A stretch of DNA of 64,000 nucleotides from Megalopta genalis (GCF_051020955.1 NC_135016.1:31813131-31877130); one strand, 5' to 3'. Shown: positions 22,021 through 32,949, counted from the first letter of the stretch. Made by a program: numbers and translations. Notes: generated from the letters alone by a model not told the origin.

Positions 22021-22264
22021 TTAAACCTTTGCACTCGAGTGGCGACTCAGAGGCACCAGTAAAATTTGTTACATCGCGTTTTAAGATAATTTTTATATTA
22101 ACAAAGTTTAGATTTAGGAAATTGTTAGGAGTGTAACTGTTGTGCGAGTCCCAAGAGTCAATTTCATATGCATAAAATAAATTTCATCATATATTGGGTT
22201 GGCAACTAAGTAATTGCCGATTTGTTCAATGAAATAAAAAATTTTTTTTTACTTGGAATGAAGT

Positions 22265-22537
22265 TTAATCTGCAATGTATTTTCCATTTTGTTCGATGAC
22301 CTTTTGCCATCTCTCTGACAACTTGAAAATTCCACGCTCGTAGAAAGTCTGATCCTTTTCGGCCAAAAACTGAGTTAAGTGAGATTTTACAGCGTCATCA
22401 TCATTCAAAGTTTTATCACGAAGGGAGTTGTCCAGGGATCGAAATAAGTGGTAATCCGATGGCGCGAGATCAGGGCTATATGGTGGGTGTAACATCAATT
22501 CCCAACCAATATCCATCAATTTTTGCCGAGTGGACAA
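22265..22537 (-). pseudogene. Mariner transposase, C-terminal remnant (copy A)
   Basis: The minus-strand frame starts in SLSTRQKLMDIGWELMLHPP and continues YSPDLAPSDYHLFRSLDNSL, with the third catalytic Asp (PSDYH) intact. It ends at a stop at 22265 after KVIEQNGKYIAD. The second catalytic Asp and its DNARPH context are missing, displaced by the AT-rich insertion. It is nearly identical to the plus-strand remnant at 33538-33900. Confidence 0.88.
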
Positions 22538-22539
22538 AG

Positions 22540-22760
22540 ACATAATAATAATAATAATAATATTATTATAATATTATTAATAATAATATTAAATATTATT
22601 AATATTAATAATAATAAATTTAATATTATTAATAATAATATTAATAATAATATTAATTATAATATCATTTTCCTTGACCGCTGCATTCAATTTGTCCAGT
22701 CGCTACCATTCACGGATAATAAAAAATAATATAATAATAATAATAATAATTTTATAATAT
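22540..22760. repeat. (AAT)n filler tracts in mariner copy A
   Basis: AATAATAATATTATT tracts at 22541-22665 and 22725-22750 bracket about 50 bp of transposase sequence (the CTTGACCGCTGCATTCAATT region). Confidence 0.9.
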
Positions 22761-22913
22761 AACATTTACGGATATCATAAAAATGGGAGTTAGAGACATC
22801 TATAACTGAAATCGGCAATTACTTAGTTGTCAACCCAATAAAATGAAAATACTGTAAATGAGAAAAATGATTTTATATTTACAGTTAAAATAGCTTCGAG
22901 TGCAAAGGGTTAA

Positions 22914-23392
22914 CTGTACATGTCAGAGAAAAAAATGTTTCAAACAAAGTTTACGTTTCGCGTAAAGAGAAGCGGCCTAAGCGGCAACAATGAACTTGTT
23001 GCTATTCTCTTTTAATTTAAACGCATTCACTGTATCGCTCTAATATTGTGAGAAAGCAACATTCGCTTCTTGAAAAGAAGCCAACAAAAAGGTGATCTCA
23101 CTAAATATTAATATAGCGTTCGATAAAATATCTTTTTAAAACAATTGCTTCTTTTTAGTAATGTCCAATCATCTTATCCGATTAAAATCGGCAGATTTTT
23201 ACATTATTTCTTTAACTCTTTTCGTGCACAAGATACAAACTCAAGGTTTATTATGCTCATCTCTAAGAACATATCTAATACATAAGGTATGTAAAATGTA
23301 CGCATATCTTATTATATTATGCGAAACATTCAAAAATGGCAAACGTCCTATCATTTTGTCCGGCATTGTATGCCGCATTCGTTTCTCGTGTG
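22914..23392. other. Unique AT-rich sequence
   Basis: One unrecognised 79-codon frame (23161-23400). No repeat was seen. Confidence 0.4.
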
Positions 23393-23590
23393 TACAGTAA
23401 TGTTTCCCTAATTATCCCCCAAATTGTGCAAAAAATGGACAATTTGAGAAGAGGAGATACGATTGTTCGAGCCTTGCTAATCGGTAACTATACAAAAATT
23501 AACTACAAGACTCGAATAATCGTATCTTCTCTTTCCAAATTCTCCATTTTTGTGCGCAATCCGAGCGTCAATTAGGGAGACTTTACTGTA
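23393..23590. mobile_element. TA MITE, CTCCCTAATTGACGCTC family, copy 3
   Basis: TACAGTAATGTTTCCCTAAT at the left and ATTAGGGAGACTTTACTGTA at the right. Internal ATGGACAATTTGAGAAGAGG, AGATACGATTGTTCGAG and their inverse form a long hairpin. About 198 bp, non-coding. Confidence 0.88.
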
Positions 23591-25067
23591 AATTCTGCGT
23601 TGATTCGACAATTTTCTTTCAAATTTTCTGGCACATGATATCTGAATAATCCTCAAATATGACATTGAACGATTGTACCTTGATCGGTGCAGTTATATTG
23701 TTAAAGTTTTACCAGACCGAGTTCTAACTCTTCCGGGGGTTAATCGAATGTTTTGTTAGGCGTAGAAATAATAAATGCGTTAAACTGCGCCGATGCAACG
23801 GAAATATCGGACACAGATGTCTCTGTGTAATTAGTTTTCTATTTCCCATACCACAGGAGTCGCTCCTTCGTTTCGTATGTGGTGAAATGGTTCTTACGGT
23901 CGGATGCTTGCAATAATCTTTAATTATTGCTCTATACCGACGACTTCCTGCGACGACAGCAGATGACGACACAGTAACTGTATTCAACGAGTCCAGGAGC
24001 GCGATGGCCGCTTGTCCACACCGACAGTTATTTTTCGTTCTACGGCGAGAGTTCTGTGTGTATGGAAGCGTGCGTGATCATAATTTTGCGAATCGCGTAT
24101 GGAAACACGCAGGAAACGTCCGCGTCCGCGACGTGCTATTAAATCTGCCGCGATTTCTCTCGGCACTCGGATGTAACCCACGCTTAGGGGCACTCTCCGT
24201 GAATACTGCATTTAAAAACGCATAACTTTGCATTCGAAACGCTTATTATTACCTATCGTAATTACATCGAGTTGGAAAACGTTAATTTTGTATTTAATAA
24301 GCAGGCCCATATTTTTGTGCATCGCAGTTTCGTTCTCTGTTCAAATATCTGTTAGCGATTATGAAATATTAATTGGCTCCCAGACGAGGAAATTTGTCAA
24401 CGATCTTCTGATTAGTACAATTTATAAATTCATCTCGCATTTCTGTAAACATGTTTTTTTTTTTAACATACCTCTTCTAGACGCATGTATTTGTAACGTT
24501 CTCAAGAAACTGATTAGATAATATTATTCCAATCCAATTCCGGAGCTAAATGTTAAAAAATAAATAATTTTTAATGTGGGAAAATGTTCTCGTTTTTTCA
24601 TTATACGAGTGTGGAAGAATAAACTGATTTAATCATTTTTAACGACAGCATCTCTAGGAATTCCAACAAGTAAAAAATTAAATTGAAATCAGACATTGAC
24701 ACTTCTCTTTTGTTTCTCTTTCGGTTACGTTCATTTTTGCGTTATCTTATAATAAAAATTGTGTTTCGTATTATTTGTGATACTGTTATTTTTTTACAGC
24801 TAATTCGCAAAATCCTTGTTTATCCGAATCTTAAGAATAATGAACTTGCACCGATTGTCATCCGAGCCGTTCATCCGATTTATCGACTTGATATATTACT
24901 ACTTGTGTTCGACGAGTTACAATTAGTTCACTAAATATTTGTTATCGTTGAAGATCCCATCCAGATAAATCCAGCAACGTGCACAGGAATCGCCAATTTT
25001 TCGGCGGCCAATAAAATCGAATGCCACGTGCCCGTTAAATGCCCACTAGGTATCGCTGCACCGTGTT
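23591..25067. other. Unique sequence without recognised gene
   Basis: 23700-24230 is CpG-rich with overlapping opposite-strand frames. 24230-24960 is AT-rich with two plus-strand frames (24228-24521, 24683-24934) of hydrophobic, Ile/Leu/Phe-rich composition expected from AT-rich DNA. No domain recognised. Confidence 0.35.
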
Positions 25068-25274
25068 ATGTCCCAGTTACTGCACCATCTGCCACGTCAT
25101 TATCCGTTGATCTCGGAGCTGCTCGAAGCATCTTCTTCGTTCCAGAGAGCAATATATGAAAACTGGTGCCCGGTCACGACGAAACACCCTTTCATGTTGA
25201 AAGTCGCAATTAATCAAGACGTATTTATTGTTGGTGACCTTTACTTTCCAGGTGAATTCTTTCCGAGCGCATAG
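25068..25274 (+). other. Unrecognised 68-codon frame
   Basis: It reads MSQLLHHLPRHYPLISELLE onward and stops at 25272-25274. Balanced amino-acid composition and an even mix of codons make it somewhat more gene-like than its neighbours. I recognise no family, and no splice partner could be assigned. It lies 95 bp upstream of another candidate (25368). Confidence 0.2.
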
Positions 25275-25367
25275 GTGCATAGTTGCATCGGTTAGTGCCG
25301 CGGCAGATGAAGAAGAATCGCGGCGTGATTGTCGGACAACATCGGCCGACGGAGATCGGCTCGCATG

Positions 25368-25538
25368 GATGAACAAGGACCGCTCGAGGAAAGCTCGAAC
25401 CTTGACGAAGTGCTCATAAATATGTCGGTACGCGAGAATGCATCAATGGTAGCCAATATGTCTACCGTTGGTTCGCGACAAAGCCGTTTACACGTCGCCG
25501 GGACACAATGGCATACCATCGACTCGTCGAATAGCTAA
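25368..25538 (+). other. Candidate first coding exon, unrecognised
   Basis: From the ATG at 25368 the frame reads MDEQGPLEESSNLDEVLINM, an acidic hydrophilic N-terminus. A possible 5' splice donor (TCG/GTACGC) follows at about 25428. If unspliced, the frame closes at 25536-25538 after 56 codons. The upstream 80 bp is GC-rich and could be 5' UTR. No downstream exon was recognised, so this is a weak candidate for an alternative first exon of a gene lying outside the window. Confidence 0.18.
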
Positions 25539-25688
25539 TAGTTTATCGATACTCTTCGGGGATACGCGAAATCGACTCTCGGCTCGCCCCGATGCGAACA
25601 TTCAATGAACGAACTTTATCGGTGCATACCGTCCGCGGCTATGATTTACTCCAGAAAACGTGTTTGCATAGCTCGTTACGGAATGCAT

Positions 25689-25730
25689 TAGGTCGGCGCA
25701 AAAATAATTGCGGTTTCCGACGCTTTAACA
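25689..25730 (+). mobile_element. Solo mariner left end
   Basis: TTAGGTCGGCGCAAAAATAA continuing TTGCGGTTTCCGA is a typical mariner terminal repeat, preceded by CAT(TA). No matching right end or transposase was found in the next 400 bp, so it is a decayed remnant. Confidence 0.55.
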
Positions 25731-26059
25731 TCCGCCATCAATTTCCAGATAAATTGTTACTCGGATATGCCCGAGTGTTATGCCATCGTAAACCGTACAG
25801 TCCGTCCTATCGATTCCAGCAAATCGTTTTTGCCATCATTGTTTCACGATGTTCATTAAGGCGCCCGCAAAAATGCCACTACCAGCGATTTTGTCGAGCG
25901 CGTTTCAAATGGGGAATCGCATTCGTCGTTGATCGAAACGTTTAATCTACGATTTGCAAGATTTAATCGAAGATAACGCTGATCTAATTTTGTCATTTGA
26001 CTTGTCGTTTGCTTAAAATGTTGTTGAAATTTTCTATTGTAATATATGCTCGAATAAAA

Positions 26060-26190
26060 AAGAAATTTCTCATGTTTTAATAACATCAGGAATTATTAAA
26101 GTGAAATTTGGAAACCAGTCATTTTGATTGGCTTGGCAGTTCTACTATTAATACTAGAACAGCATTAATAGTATTAATTCGGTATTAATA
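26060..26190 (+). repeat. Direct partial copy of the foldback arm
   Basis: AGAAATTTCTCATGTTTTAA through AACATCAGGAATTATTAAAG and the CAGTCATTTTGATTGGCTTG segment to CATTAATAGTATTAATTC closely match 26277-26405. It lies 210 bp upstream of the hairpin. Confidence 0.85.
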
Positions 26191-26248
26191 CTAAATTAAT
26201 ACTATTTTTGTTATATTATAGTATATTATATATTATTTGTTATATTAT

Positions 26249-26533
26249 AATAATTTTTGTTATATTATAGAAAGAAGAAATTTCTCACACATGGAAACAT
26301 TTCAATAATATCAGGAATTGTTAAAGTGAAATTTGGAAACCAGTCATTTTGATTGGCTTGGCAGCTCTACTATTAATACTAGAACAGCATTAATAGTATT
26401 AATTCAGTATTAATACTAGAACCGCCAAGCCAATCAAAATGACCGATTTCCAAATTTCACTCGAACAATTCCTGATATTATTGAAATGTTTCCATGAGAA
26501 ATTTCTTCTTTCTATAATATAACAAAAATTATT
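26249..26533. repeat. 285-bp foldback hairpin
   Basis: The left arm starts AATAATTTTTGTTATATTAT and runs through AGAAAGAAGAAATTTCTC and the GATTGGCTTGGC segment. It is inverted almost base for base at 26418-26533. The arms are about 115 bp each. The loop is built of ATTAATACTAGAAC-type repeats. It could be a foldback MITE or a hairpin-RNA source. No coding sequence. Confidence 0.85.
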
Positions 26534-26860
26534 TACAGATGATAGAAAATATAGAAAAATGAAGTTAAAAATATAAATGATATATAAATAATATATAAAT
26601 AATAATAATAATATATAAATATATGAGCCGTTTATTTTGAAAGTGGCCTAACTCCGTTTTCCAATTTTTTGCCGGTTACCATGGTTAAATGTACAGCTTC
26701 ATGTTATGTATCAGTGAAGCACTTCAGGTTGCTTATATTCAGAGCAAATACGATAAATTTTTCACACATAAGTTTTCAGAATTAATTAAATAACTGAGCC
26801 GTGTAGTTTGAAAGTGGCCCAACTCCATTTATACTTACATCAAGATATTTACTATTGATA

Positions 26861-27401
26861 ATGTCGAAAAGCAGTGATGAAGGTAATTTCAACTAATTAG
26901 TATTTACAAGTTAACCTAATTTTTGGGACAATTGCGTTAGTTGAATAACCTGTACGTTTAATTAATATAAAACTTAAAATTTAATATTAAATTTTAGAAA
27001 TTATTTCACCCATGAGGAAAAACAGAACAAGACCATTAATTAGTTCAGATAGTGAAGAAGAAATAGTAACTAATAATTTAAAAAAAAATCGAAAAAGAAA
27101 CAGAATTATAGAACAATATTCGTCTTCAGAGGATGAAGATCCGAGTAACAATGGAGAAAAAATTTATGCATCATACATCCAAAAAGTGCGAAAGATTAAA
27201 CGGAATTCAGGAAAAAGATATTGCACTGAAACCGGCAGACCAAGAAAGTTCGAAAATATTGTATTGACACCATTGTATAAAACTATTAGACAAATTACAA
27301 CAGCATAATTTAAGGACATAATTGACCTATTACGATACATACCACCAGAATATCATGATTTCTTCAAATCACTTTCACACGCACAAAATGTAGACGAATA
27401 G
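26861..27401 (+). CDS. Two-exon acidic/basic protein of the TIR element
   Basis: Exon 1 (26861-26882) starts at ATG and encodes MSKSSDE. It ends at a GT donor (AAG/GTAATT). The intron is 26883-26997, with a T/A-rich tract before TTTTAG. Exon 2 (from 26998) continues in frame through the ATG at 27012. The N-terminal half alternates Ser/Asp/Glu clusters (SSDSEEE, SSSEDED) with basic runs (KKNRKRNR), suggesting a disordered, possibly nuclear protein. It then has GKRYCTETGRPRKFENIVLT. A TAA at 27306-27308 ends the conceptual product at about 110 residues. The same frame continues to a TAG at 27399-27401 with a plausible helical tail (FKDIIDLLRYIPPEYHDFFK), so the TAA may be a mutation or a stop shared by the family. 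AATAAA follows at about 27416. No known family recognised. Confidence 0.5.
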
Positions 27402-27413
27402 TAAATTGTTTTG

Positions 27414-27421
27414 TAATAAAT
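27414..27421 (+). terminator. Candidate poly(A) signal AATAAA
   Basis: AATAAA lies 13 bp after the TAG at 27399, inside the TIR element. It is consistent with the reading frame having its own 3' end, but such hexamers are common in AT-rich DNA. Confidence 0.4.
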
Positions 27422-27830
27422 TTATGTTTGTAATTTTCTATGTTCTGTAATTAAAAAATGTTTTAAATCGCATAAATTATGTTTCCGAAGTGTTTTCAAG
27501 ATATGTAAAATAAATTCAGTATTGTTTTTTTCAATTTGAAACATCTTAAATTATGTTGAATGGACTTGGGCACCTTCAAATTTTATAATGGATCTGGCTG
27601 TTAATTTTGAAAGTGGCCCAACTCCATTCTTGATAAGAAAACGCACGTTATTTACTTAATAATTGCCACTATTTTAACAGGAACTTTAAATTTAACATCC
27701 TTAGATACGCTTAAGCAGTATGACTCATTAGTATCCTATACGTATATTTTTAAATTCATTGAAACGCAAAACTTTAAATATCTCGATTTGAAGATAAATG
27801 GAGTTAGGCCACTTTCAAAATAAGCGGCTC

Positions 27831-27890
27831 ATATATATATATATAATATATAATATAAATAATATATAATATAAATGATATATAAATAAT
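27831..27890. repeat. (AT)n / ATATAA tract
   Basis: AT dinucleotides and ATATAATATAAAT repeats at the right border of the TIR element, matching the AT-rich tract on its left (26565-26624). Confidence 0.9.
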
Positions 27891-30800
27891 AAAAATGAAC
27901 TTTGGCAACTCGTTGCGTCATTGATCGTACCGAAAAATGCGTCACGCCTAGGTTATTTTATCTGGAATCTTAATTAGTTTCACGGATCACAAAGGGAACT
28001 CAGAAAAGTGAAGTGAATATAAATCTTAATAAGTGAACGCGTGGGTCGCAGCTTTCGTTGAACGGCTCCGGCTTTAATCGGACTGCCGGACGTCCCAGCA
28101 TCCGACAGTTAATTCCGGTGACCGGGATGCTCTTTGCCGCGACAGTGTCGTCAGAAAACGAAGAATGTCACAGCACGCGTTCTATTCAGACGAGCGTAAG
28201 CCGTCGGTATAGCACAGCTACCAAACTGGAAATGCATCGTCCGCTACCGCACGAGTCGCCGGAGGCCAGCGTACCGCACACCGCATATCACATGATATCC
28301 AGCCGCAACCACGCTAGCTTACACACCCTAGAACAACGTCCTACACTGGTCCGGGGGTAGACTGTTCCGGATACTGTCCCGTTTCTATGATGCACGGCAT
28401 CGAGCGGCACGTGATACACCGTGTCGATGTAAAATGGTGACTTTTTCAGCGGGTATACTAAATTCTCCCTGGAATGCCAAATTTCGAATTGCTGTGAATT
28501 ACCCTGTGCCGATCCTAAGCCTATGTGATTTATTTCTACGTCGATGCTAAGTTTCGACGTCGATTGAAAGAAGAAGAAGGTCGGAATTTAACAAGCATGT
28601 AACAATTTAACAAGTGAGGATGAATTTTAGTAACGAGTTTAAATTCATGAATTTCGGAAGAATTTTCAACATTCTTTCCGTATTATGCAAAAGTAACATG
28701 ATCTAATAGCAATGCGTTCTTTACTATTTAACCGTAAGAAGTAAGAATTGAATAAAAATTATTATCTTAAAAAAAAAACGAATCGTAATTGTACTTCGCT
28801 TTTTTTATCGAAGCGAATAGCGAATAGCGAATAATTATTTCATATCGCTATTTTAGAAAATTTAACATTTTCTAAAATAATTGTTAGAAATAGAACTAGC
28901 ACGAAAGTTTATTTCTTATCCGGCGAGAATTTATATAAAACGTGTTCTTAAATTCTTCCGAGGTTTTTACCGTTCTCTATTCCAAACACTGAAAAACTGC
29001 AATAGAGAGTCGAAGTCGATATTCATAAGCTTCGTTATCTGTTCTGTAACAGCTCTAAAATGCTAGCGATGCAAAAAGCAAAAGTTTCCAGACCCCTGTG
29101 ATGTAAAACATATATATTTGCATAAACATCCGTTAAGTTGACCGAAAGTTTTATGGCACGAGAATATCTATTCATTCGTATTGAATGGCCGACCGAGAAG
29201 CAATCAAACGCAGCAAACGAAGAAAACAAAGAAAATCAAGTTAATACACCAATTAAAATAAATATGTAAATATTATACAGCGAGCGCGATACGAAGAACA
29301 TAAATAGCCATATTTTAACAAATAGTAGACACATAACCAGTAGTATATGTTAATCATAAAGAGGCAGGAACATGCGTGCAGAATAAAATCAGGTCTTCGA
29401 TCATCTAGTCGTATTCGATTTGCTCGGTACATATATTGTAAAAGAACAATAAAAACGTAAGTATGATATCATAGCCTGTACATTTTGGAAACGTGTCTTC
29501 GTCTTTTTCATTTTAAATACAATTTTGCAAGGTCTTCGGTCAGCCGTTATTTCTCTGACGTAGAATACAGAACATTCAGAACTTACAGAAATAATTTTGC
29601 TGTAATATCGAATCATTTTTTAATACACTGCAACAAGTTTTCTTCGTTCTACCCGGTTCGATTTCCCTATTATATAACAAGTTACTGCATAAAAATTACC
29701 TACTCGTTGTAATTTCTTGGGGACCTTAAATGGCATTTAATAAATGCACATTTTTTTTAAAACTAGCGTAAAAAATCTCTTTGCAACTGGACTGTTAAAT
29801 AACCATATTTCACTTTAAGAACAGAAGAGTCAGATAAAGGAGTCAAAAGAGAAACATTGGCAAATCCTTACACATTAATGTAATAAAAAACTAACACGTT
29901 AAAAAGACGGAGCATTTTTATTAAAATATAGAAGATACAGAGATACGATAAAGATATGAAGATGTAGATTTCCTTCAACATGTGTACACTAAAATTGCGA
30001 TATGTATTTTTGAGATCGGTATATTTTATTGAAATTTTCAGGACTTGTACATGGATAATATTAGAATTTTTTTCTTGCGTGATACTTGGCGAAACAGTTC
30101 CCTTCGTGTCGGCAACGTATATTTCAGTAAAACAAGAATTCTCGTTTCCCGTCGGTAATGTGTTAAAAATTCAAGGAGGAAATAACAAAATAATTTTTGC
30201 ACGTTTGTTACATAAATTCAACGAAGTCGAACAGTGTATTTATCCGTTAAGAGATCCGCGAACTGTTAGCCATGCCGGATAAGTAAGCGGGAGGCCGATT
30301 GGAAGCAGCATCTTAGGCGAGCGTTGACGGGTAAATTAACGATTGGGTTCGTTAATTTTCGAAAATATTCGAGTACACGGTGCTGGAAGGCTTAACAAGG
30401 GACGTCGTGAGAATAGTCTGACGATAAACGCAAAGATGGATCGCAGCAGCTGCGCGGACCGTTCCCGCTACATCGGTAGCGATCCTCAAGATAAGCGAGC
30501 TGGTCCCTTTATCGATCCCTAATCGCGTTTGAACGTAAATCGAAGCGAGGCGTGTCCGTCTGCTCCTGCTGGGTATCTAACGTACAGCCGTGAAGAGTTT
30601 CCTGGTGTAAATCACCGGATCGGAAAAATTCCGGCCGCAACGTGGACACGCCGGACGCCATAATAAACATCCGCCGAGGCGACTAGTTCGATATGATCCA
30701 TAAAATCTGGTTTTAATGGCGGCGGTGTTTTGACAAGTCGCTCCGCGGCCATCGCTCGTTAATAATTTCAATTAATCTAAGTATCGTTAATTCGTCCGGG

Positions 30801-31600
30801 AATAATAACATAAATTGTGTCGCATTTAATGCCATCCGTTTAATCGACCGTTCAATTAATATTCAAGATGGATGCTCGATCAACGGAGACGATCGCGCTA
30901 AATTATATACCGTTTAGACCGTCTTCTTCTGATATTAAGAAAGATCGTTTAAGAGATTATTATAGTGTAAAGTTCGTTTTTCTTCCACTTCCCTCGAGAT
31001 ATTTCTGCGAAAGAATTATGACACTTCTTGCAGTCGCATTTAAAAGGTTTATTTATCCATGTTTTAATAACATTCGAAACTCTTTTCGAACTACTTCGAC
31101 TATTTTATTTGCGTCGAAATGGTCGAGTTTCAAAATGATCGTGCCACGGTGGCAACGATTGCCGCCCATTTTGTCAAGGTTTAATGTGGAAAAAACGTGT
31201 AACATTCTTAATTAGCATGAGTTTGGCTACATCAGGTACTAGAAAAGAAAGAAAAAGTCGGCGATTAAGAAGATATTTGCGCGACATTTTGATATTTGAT
31301 TATCGATTTTTCCATTGATTTTTCAATACCGGAAGCCTAAAGAAATGTAAAAAAATCCAAATTTCTGAGGCAATTATTTGGATATATTCCGAAATGTTAT
31401 ATAGTCACCGTTTCGAAAAACAGATCGATGTAATTTTCTTAATTTTAAGAATTCAGGCATAAGCTTTCGCAAACGTATTTTTGAACCTATATTCCTAAAA
31501 AAAATTTTAAATCTTTTTTTTTCAAAGATTCGCACGAGGAAAAGTTTGCATTCGAAACCTGGATGATTTGAAAGTATCGACCAATTAAATTCGTGGATCG
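27891..31600. other. Unique sequence without recognised gene
   Basis: 3.7 kb. A GC-rich 100-codon frame (28058-28360) with no domain lies near the left. AT-rich DNA covers 28450-30250 with short frames. A mixed-composition part at 30300-31215 holds an unrecognised 115-codon frame (30868-31215). No transposon ends were found. Confidence 0.35.
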
Positions 31601-31639
31601 TTCGAGAGATTCGATTGCTTAGAGAACGATTGCTTGAAA

Positions 31640-31800
31640 TTTATGATCATTCGAAAATAAGAATCGCTGGAAAAGTTTGCATACTCGGAACGAGGATCGC
31701 TGGAAAAGTTTGCATTCTTCGCGGGACGATCGCTAGAAAAATTTGCATACGTGGAAGAAGAATCATTTGCACTCTGGATGCTGGAAGAACGAAGAGGATC
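31640..31800 (+). repeat. ~34-bp degenerate minisatellite, locus 1
   Basis: Units of the form ATCGCTGGAAAAGTTTGCAT followed by -CTCGGAACGA repeat at about 31664, 31698 and 31731, with decayed flanking units. In one frame they encode RIAGKVCIL repeats. A related degenerate array lies at 41350-41780. Confidence 0.7.
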
Positions 31801-32483
31801 GCGCTAAATTGCACCATTTCCACCGTTCTGTTCCGGCATCGACGCTCGCGGAGACGAAGTCAGCTGCAACGACTATGCGCGTTCTATATACTGTCCCCGA
31901 CGTGGCGAATGGTAATTAGCTCTATTCATTTTGGCATAAACGCGAATGACTAAATAAATGTCCGTCGGGATCGACCGGCGGAGAATGTCGCCTCGGGAAT
32001 GACGTAACTCTTTTCCTGTTCGTCGTGTTGTTTTTTTTCTTCTCTCCGACTGAAAGACAGATCAAACACTTGCGCGAAGGTACGCGAGAGAAACACGAAA
32101 ATTCGACGTTATTTGCACAATGTCAATCGTCTGAAAGGTGTAACGACTAAATACCGGCAGCCGAGGCGACGAGTACACACAAGGTCTACGGTAACAGCTC
32201 ATTTTTCGTTTGTGAATCGTCGCTGTCAAGGAACGTCCCACAAGGTCGGGGACAGATTACTATGTGCTGTTTGTTCGGAGGAGTTTCAAGTGTTTCCAAC
32301 TCGGACTAGGAGATGGCAAAAAGCAGTATACATTGCCGCTGGGACTGTTTCAATTAGTCTCTCTTCGGCTTTCGCAACCGCTTCGACGTCGGGACTTTTC
32401 GCGGCGCGATGATTCATTGTTTGGCTGGAGATCTTTACGTATTTATGATATGTATTCCCGTTTCTTTTCTTTTTTTGAAAATC
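31801..32483. other. Unique sequence without recognised gene
   Basis: Plus-strand frames at 32113-32412 and 32264-32530 overlap in different registers with no known domain. The second runs into the next MITE. Confidence 0.35.
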
Positions 32484-32799
32484 TTAACACTATGCCGTCC
32501 GCAGATTTTAGATATGATTCTTTTGTTTGACGCTGGCATAATAGCCTGGAAATTTTAGATTTTGAAAAATATTTCGAAGATGGCGGTAATATAAATTGCT
32601 AAAATTAAGATATGTCATCCAAGAATTTTCGTACTTAATTCTTAGTTAAATAAGCACTTTAAATTAATTTTAACACCCAAGAAATATAGTTCAAATGTTA
32701 TTTCAGTTTCTTAAAATGGCACCAAAGTGGTACCACCGGCATACAACAGATAGTTTTTGCATTGCACCAGCGTGGTGCCACCGGACGGCATAGTGTTAA
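32484..32799 (-). mobile_element. TTAACACTATGCCGTCC MITE, copy 2
   Basis: TTAA flanks both sides. It is inverted relative to the copies at 15927 and 52399, with the GGTGGCACCACGCTGGTGC block at the right end. About 316 bp and non-coding, with similar length and sequence in all three. Confidence 0.9.
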
Positions 32800-32949
32800 G
32801 AAGTGGTGTATAATACATAACAATACTGTTGTCAATGAATTAACCCGTTTTCATCGAAATTTTATGGTTGGTGAATTGAATTAGTCCTTCGTTATGATTT
32901 TAAAAGGTGGCCTGTCCAATGAATGGATATTTGTTAAAATCGTCATTAT

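Larger units (their letters stand above)
22194..22838 (-). mobile_element. Mariner deletion derivative, copy A, with AT filler
   Basis: The inverted ends TTGGGTTGGCAACTAAGTAA (continuing TTGCCGATTT) are flanked by TA. Transposase lies on the minus strand. The transposase 5' region is replaced by a short leader plus a (TTA)n tract, exactly as in the 33387-33970 copy. In addition, about 60 bp of coding sequence (the part encoding the DNARPH motif) is replaced by about 140 bp of AATAATATT low-complexity sequence at 22540-22665. Confidence 0.92.
22021..22913 (+). mobile_element. TTAACCCTTTGCACTCGA MITE, copy 1, split by a mariner
   Basis: The left end TTAAACCTTTGCACTCGAGT and the right end GCTTCGAGTGCAAAGGGTTAA (read in reverse) are inverted and flanked by TTAA. 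The element proper is about 245 bp, as in the other copies, but a 645-bp mariner is inserted at 22194-22838 with a TA duplication. The mariner insertion is therefore younger than the MITE insertion. Confidence 0.9.
26625..27830 (+). mobile_element. ORF-bearing TIR element, GAGCCGTTTATTTTGAAAG family
   Basis: The left end GAGCCGTTTATTTTGAAAGT (continuing GGCCTAACTCC) is inverted at the right end (minus strand GAGCCGCTTATTTTGAAAGT continuing GGCCTAACTCCATTTAT). ATAT-rich sequence flanks both sides. The motif is repeated inside: forward at 26795 and 27596, inverted and weaker at 27566-27585. Between the inner copies lies a short intron-containing reading frame. No transposase motif is visible. 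A 236-bp relative at 51551-51786 keeps both ends and part of the right interior. I do not recognise the superfamily. Confidence 0.8.
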
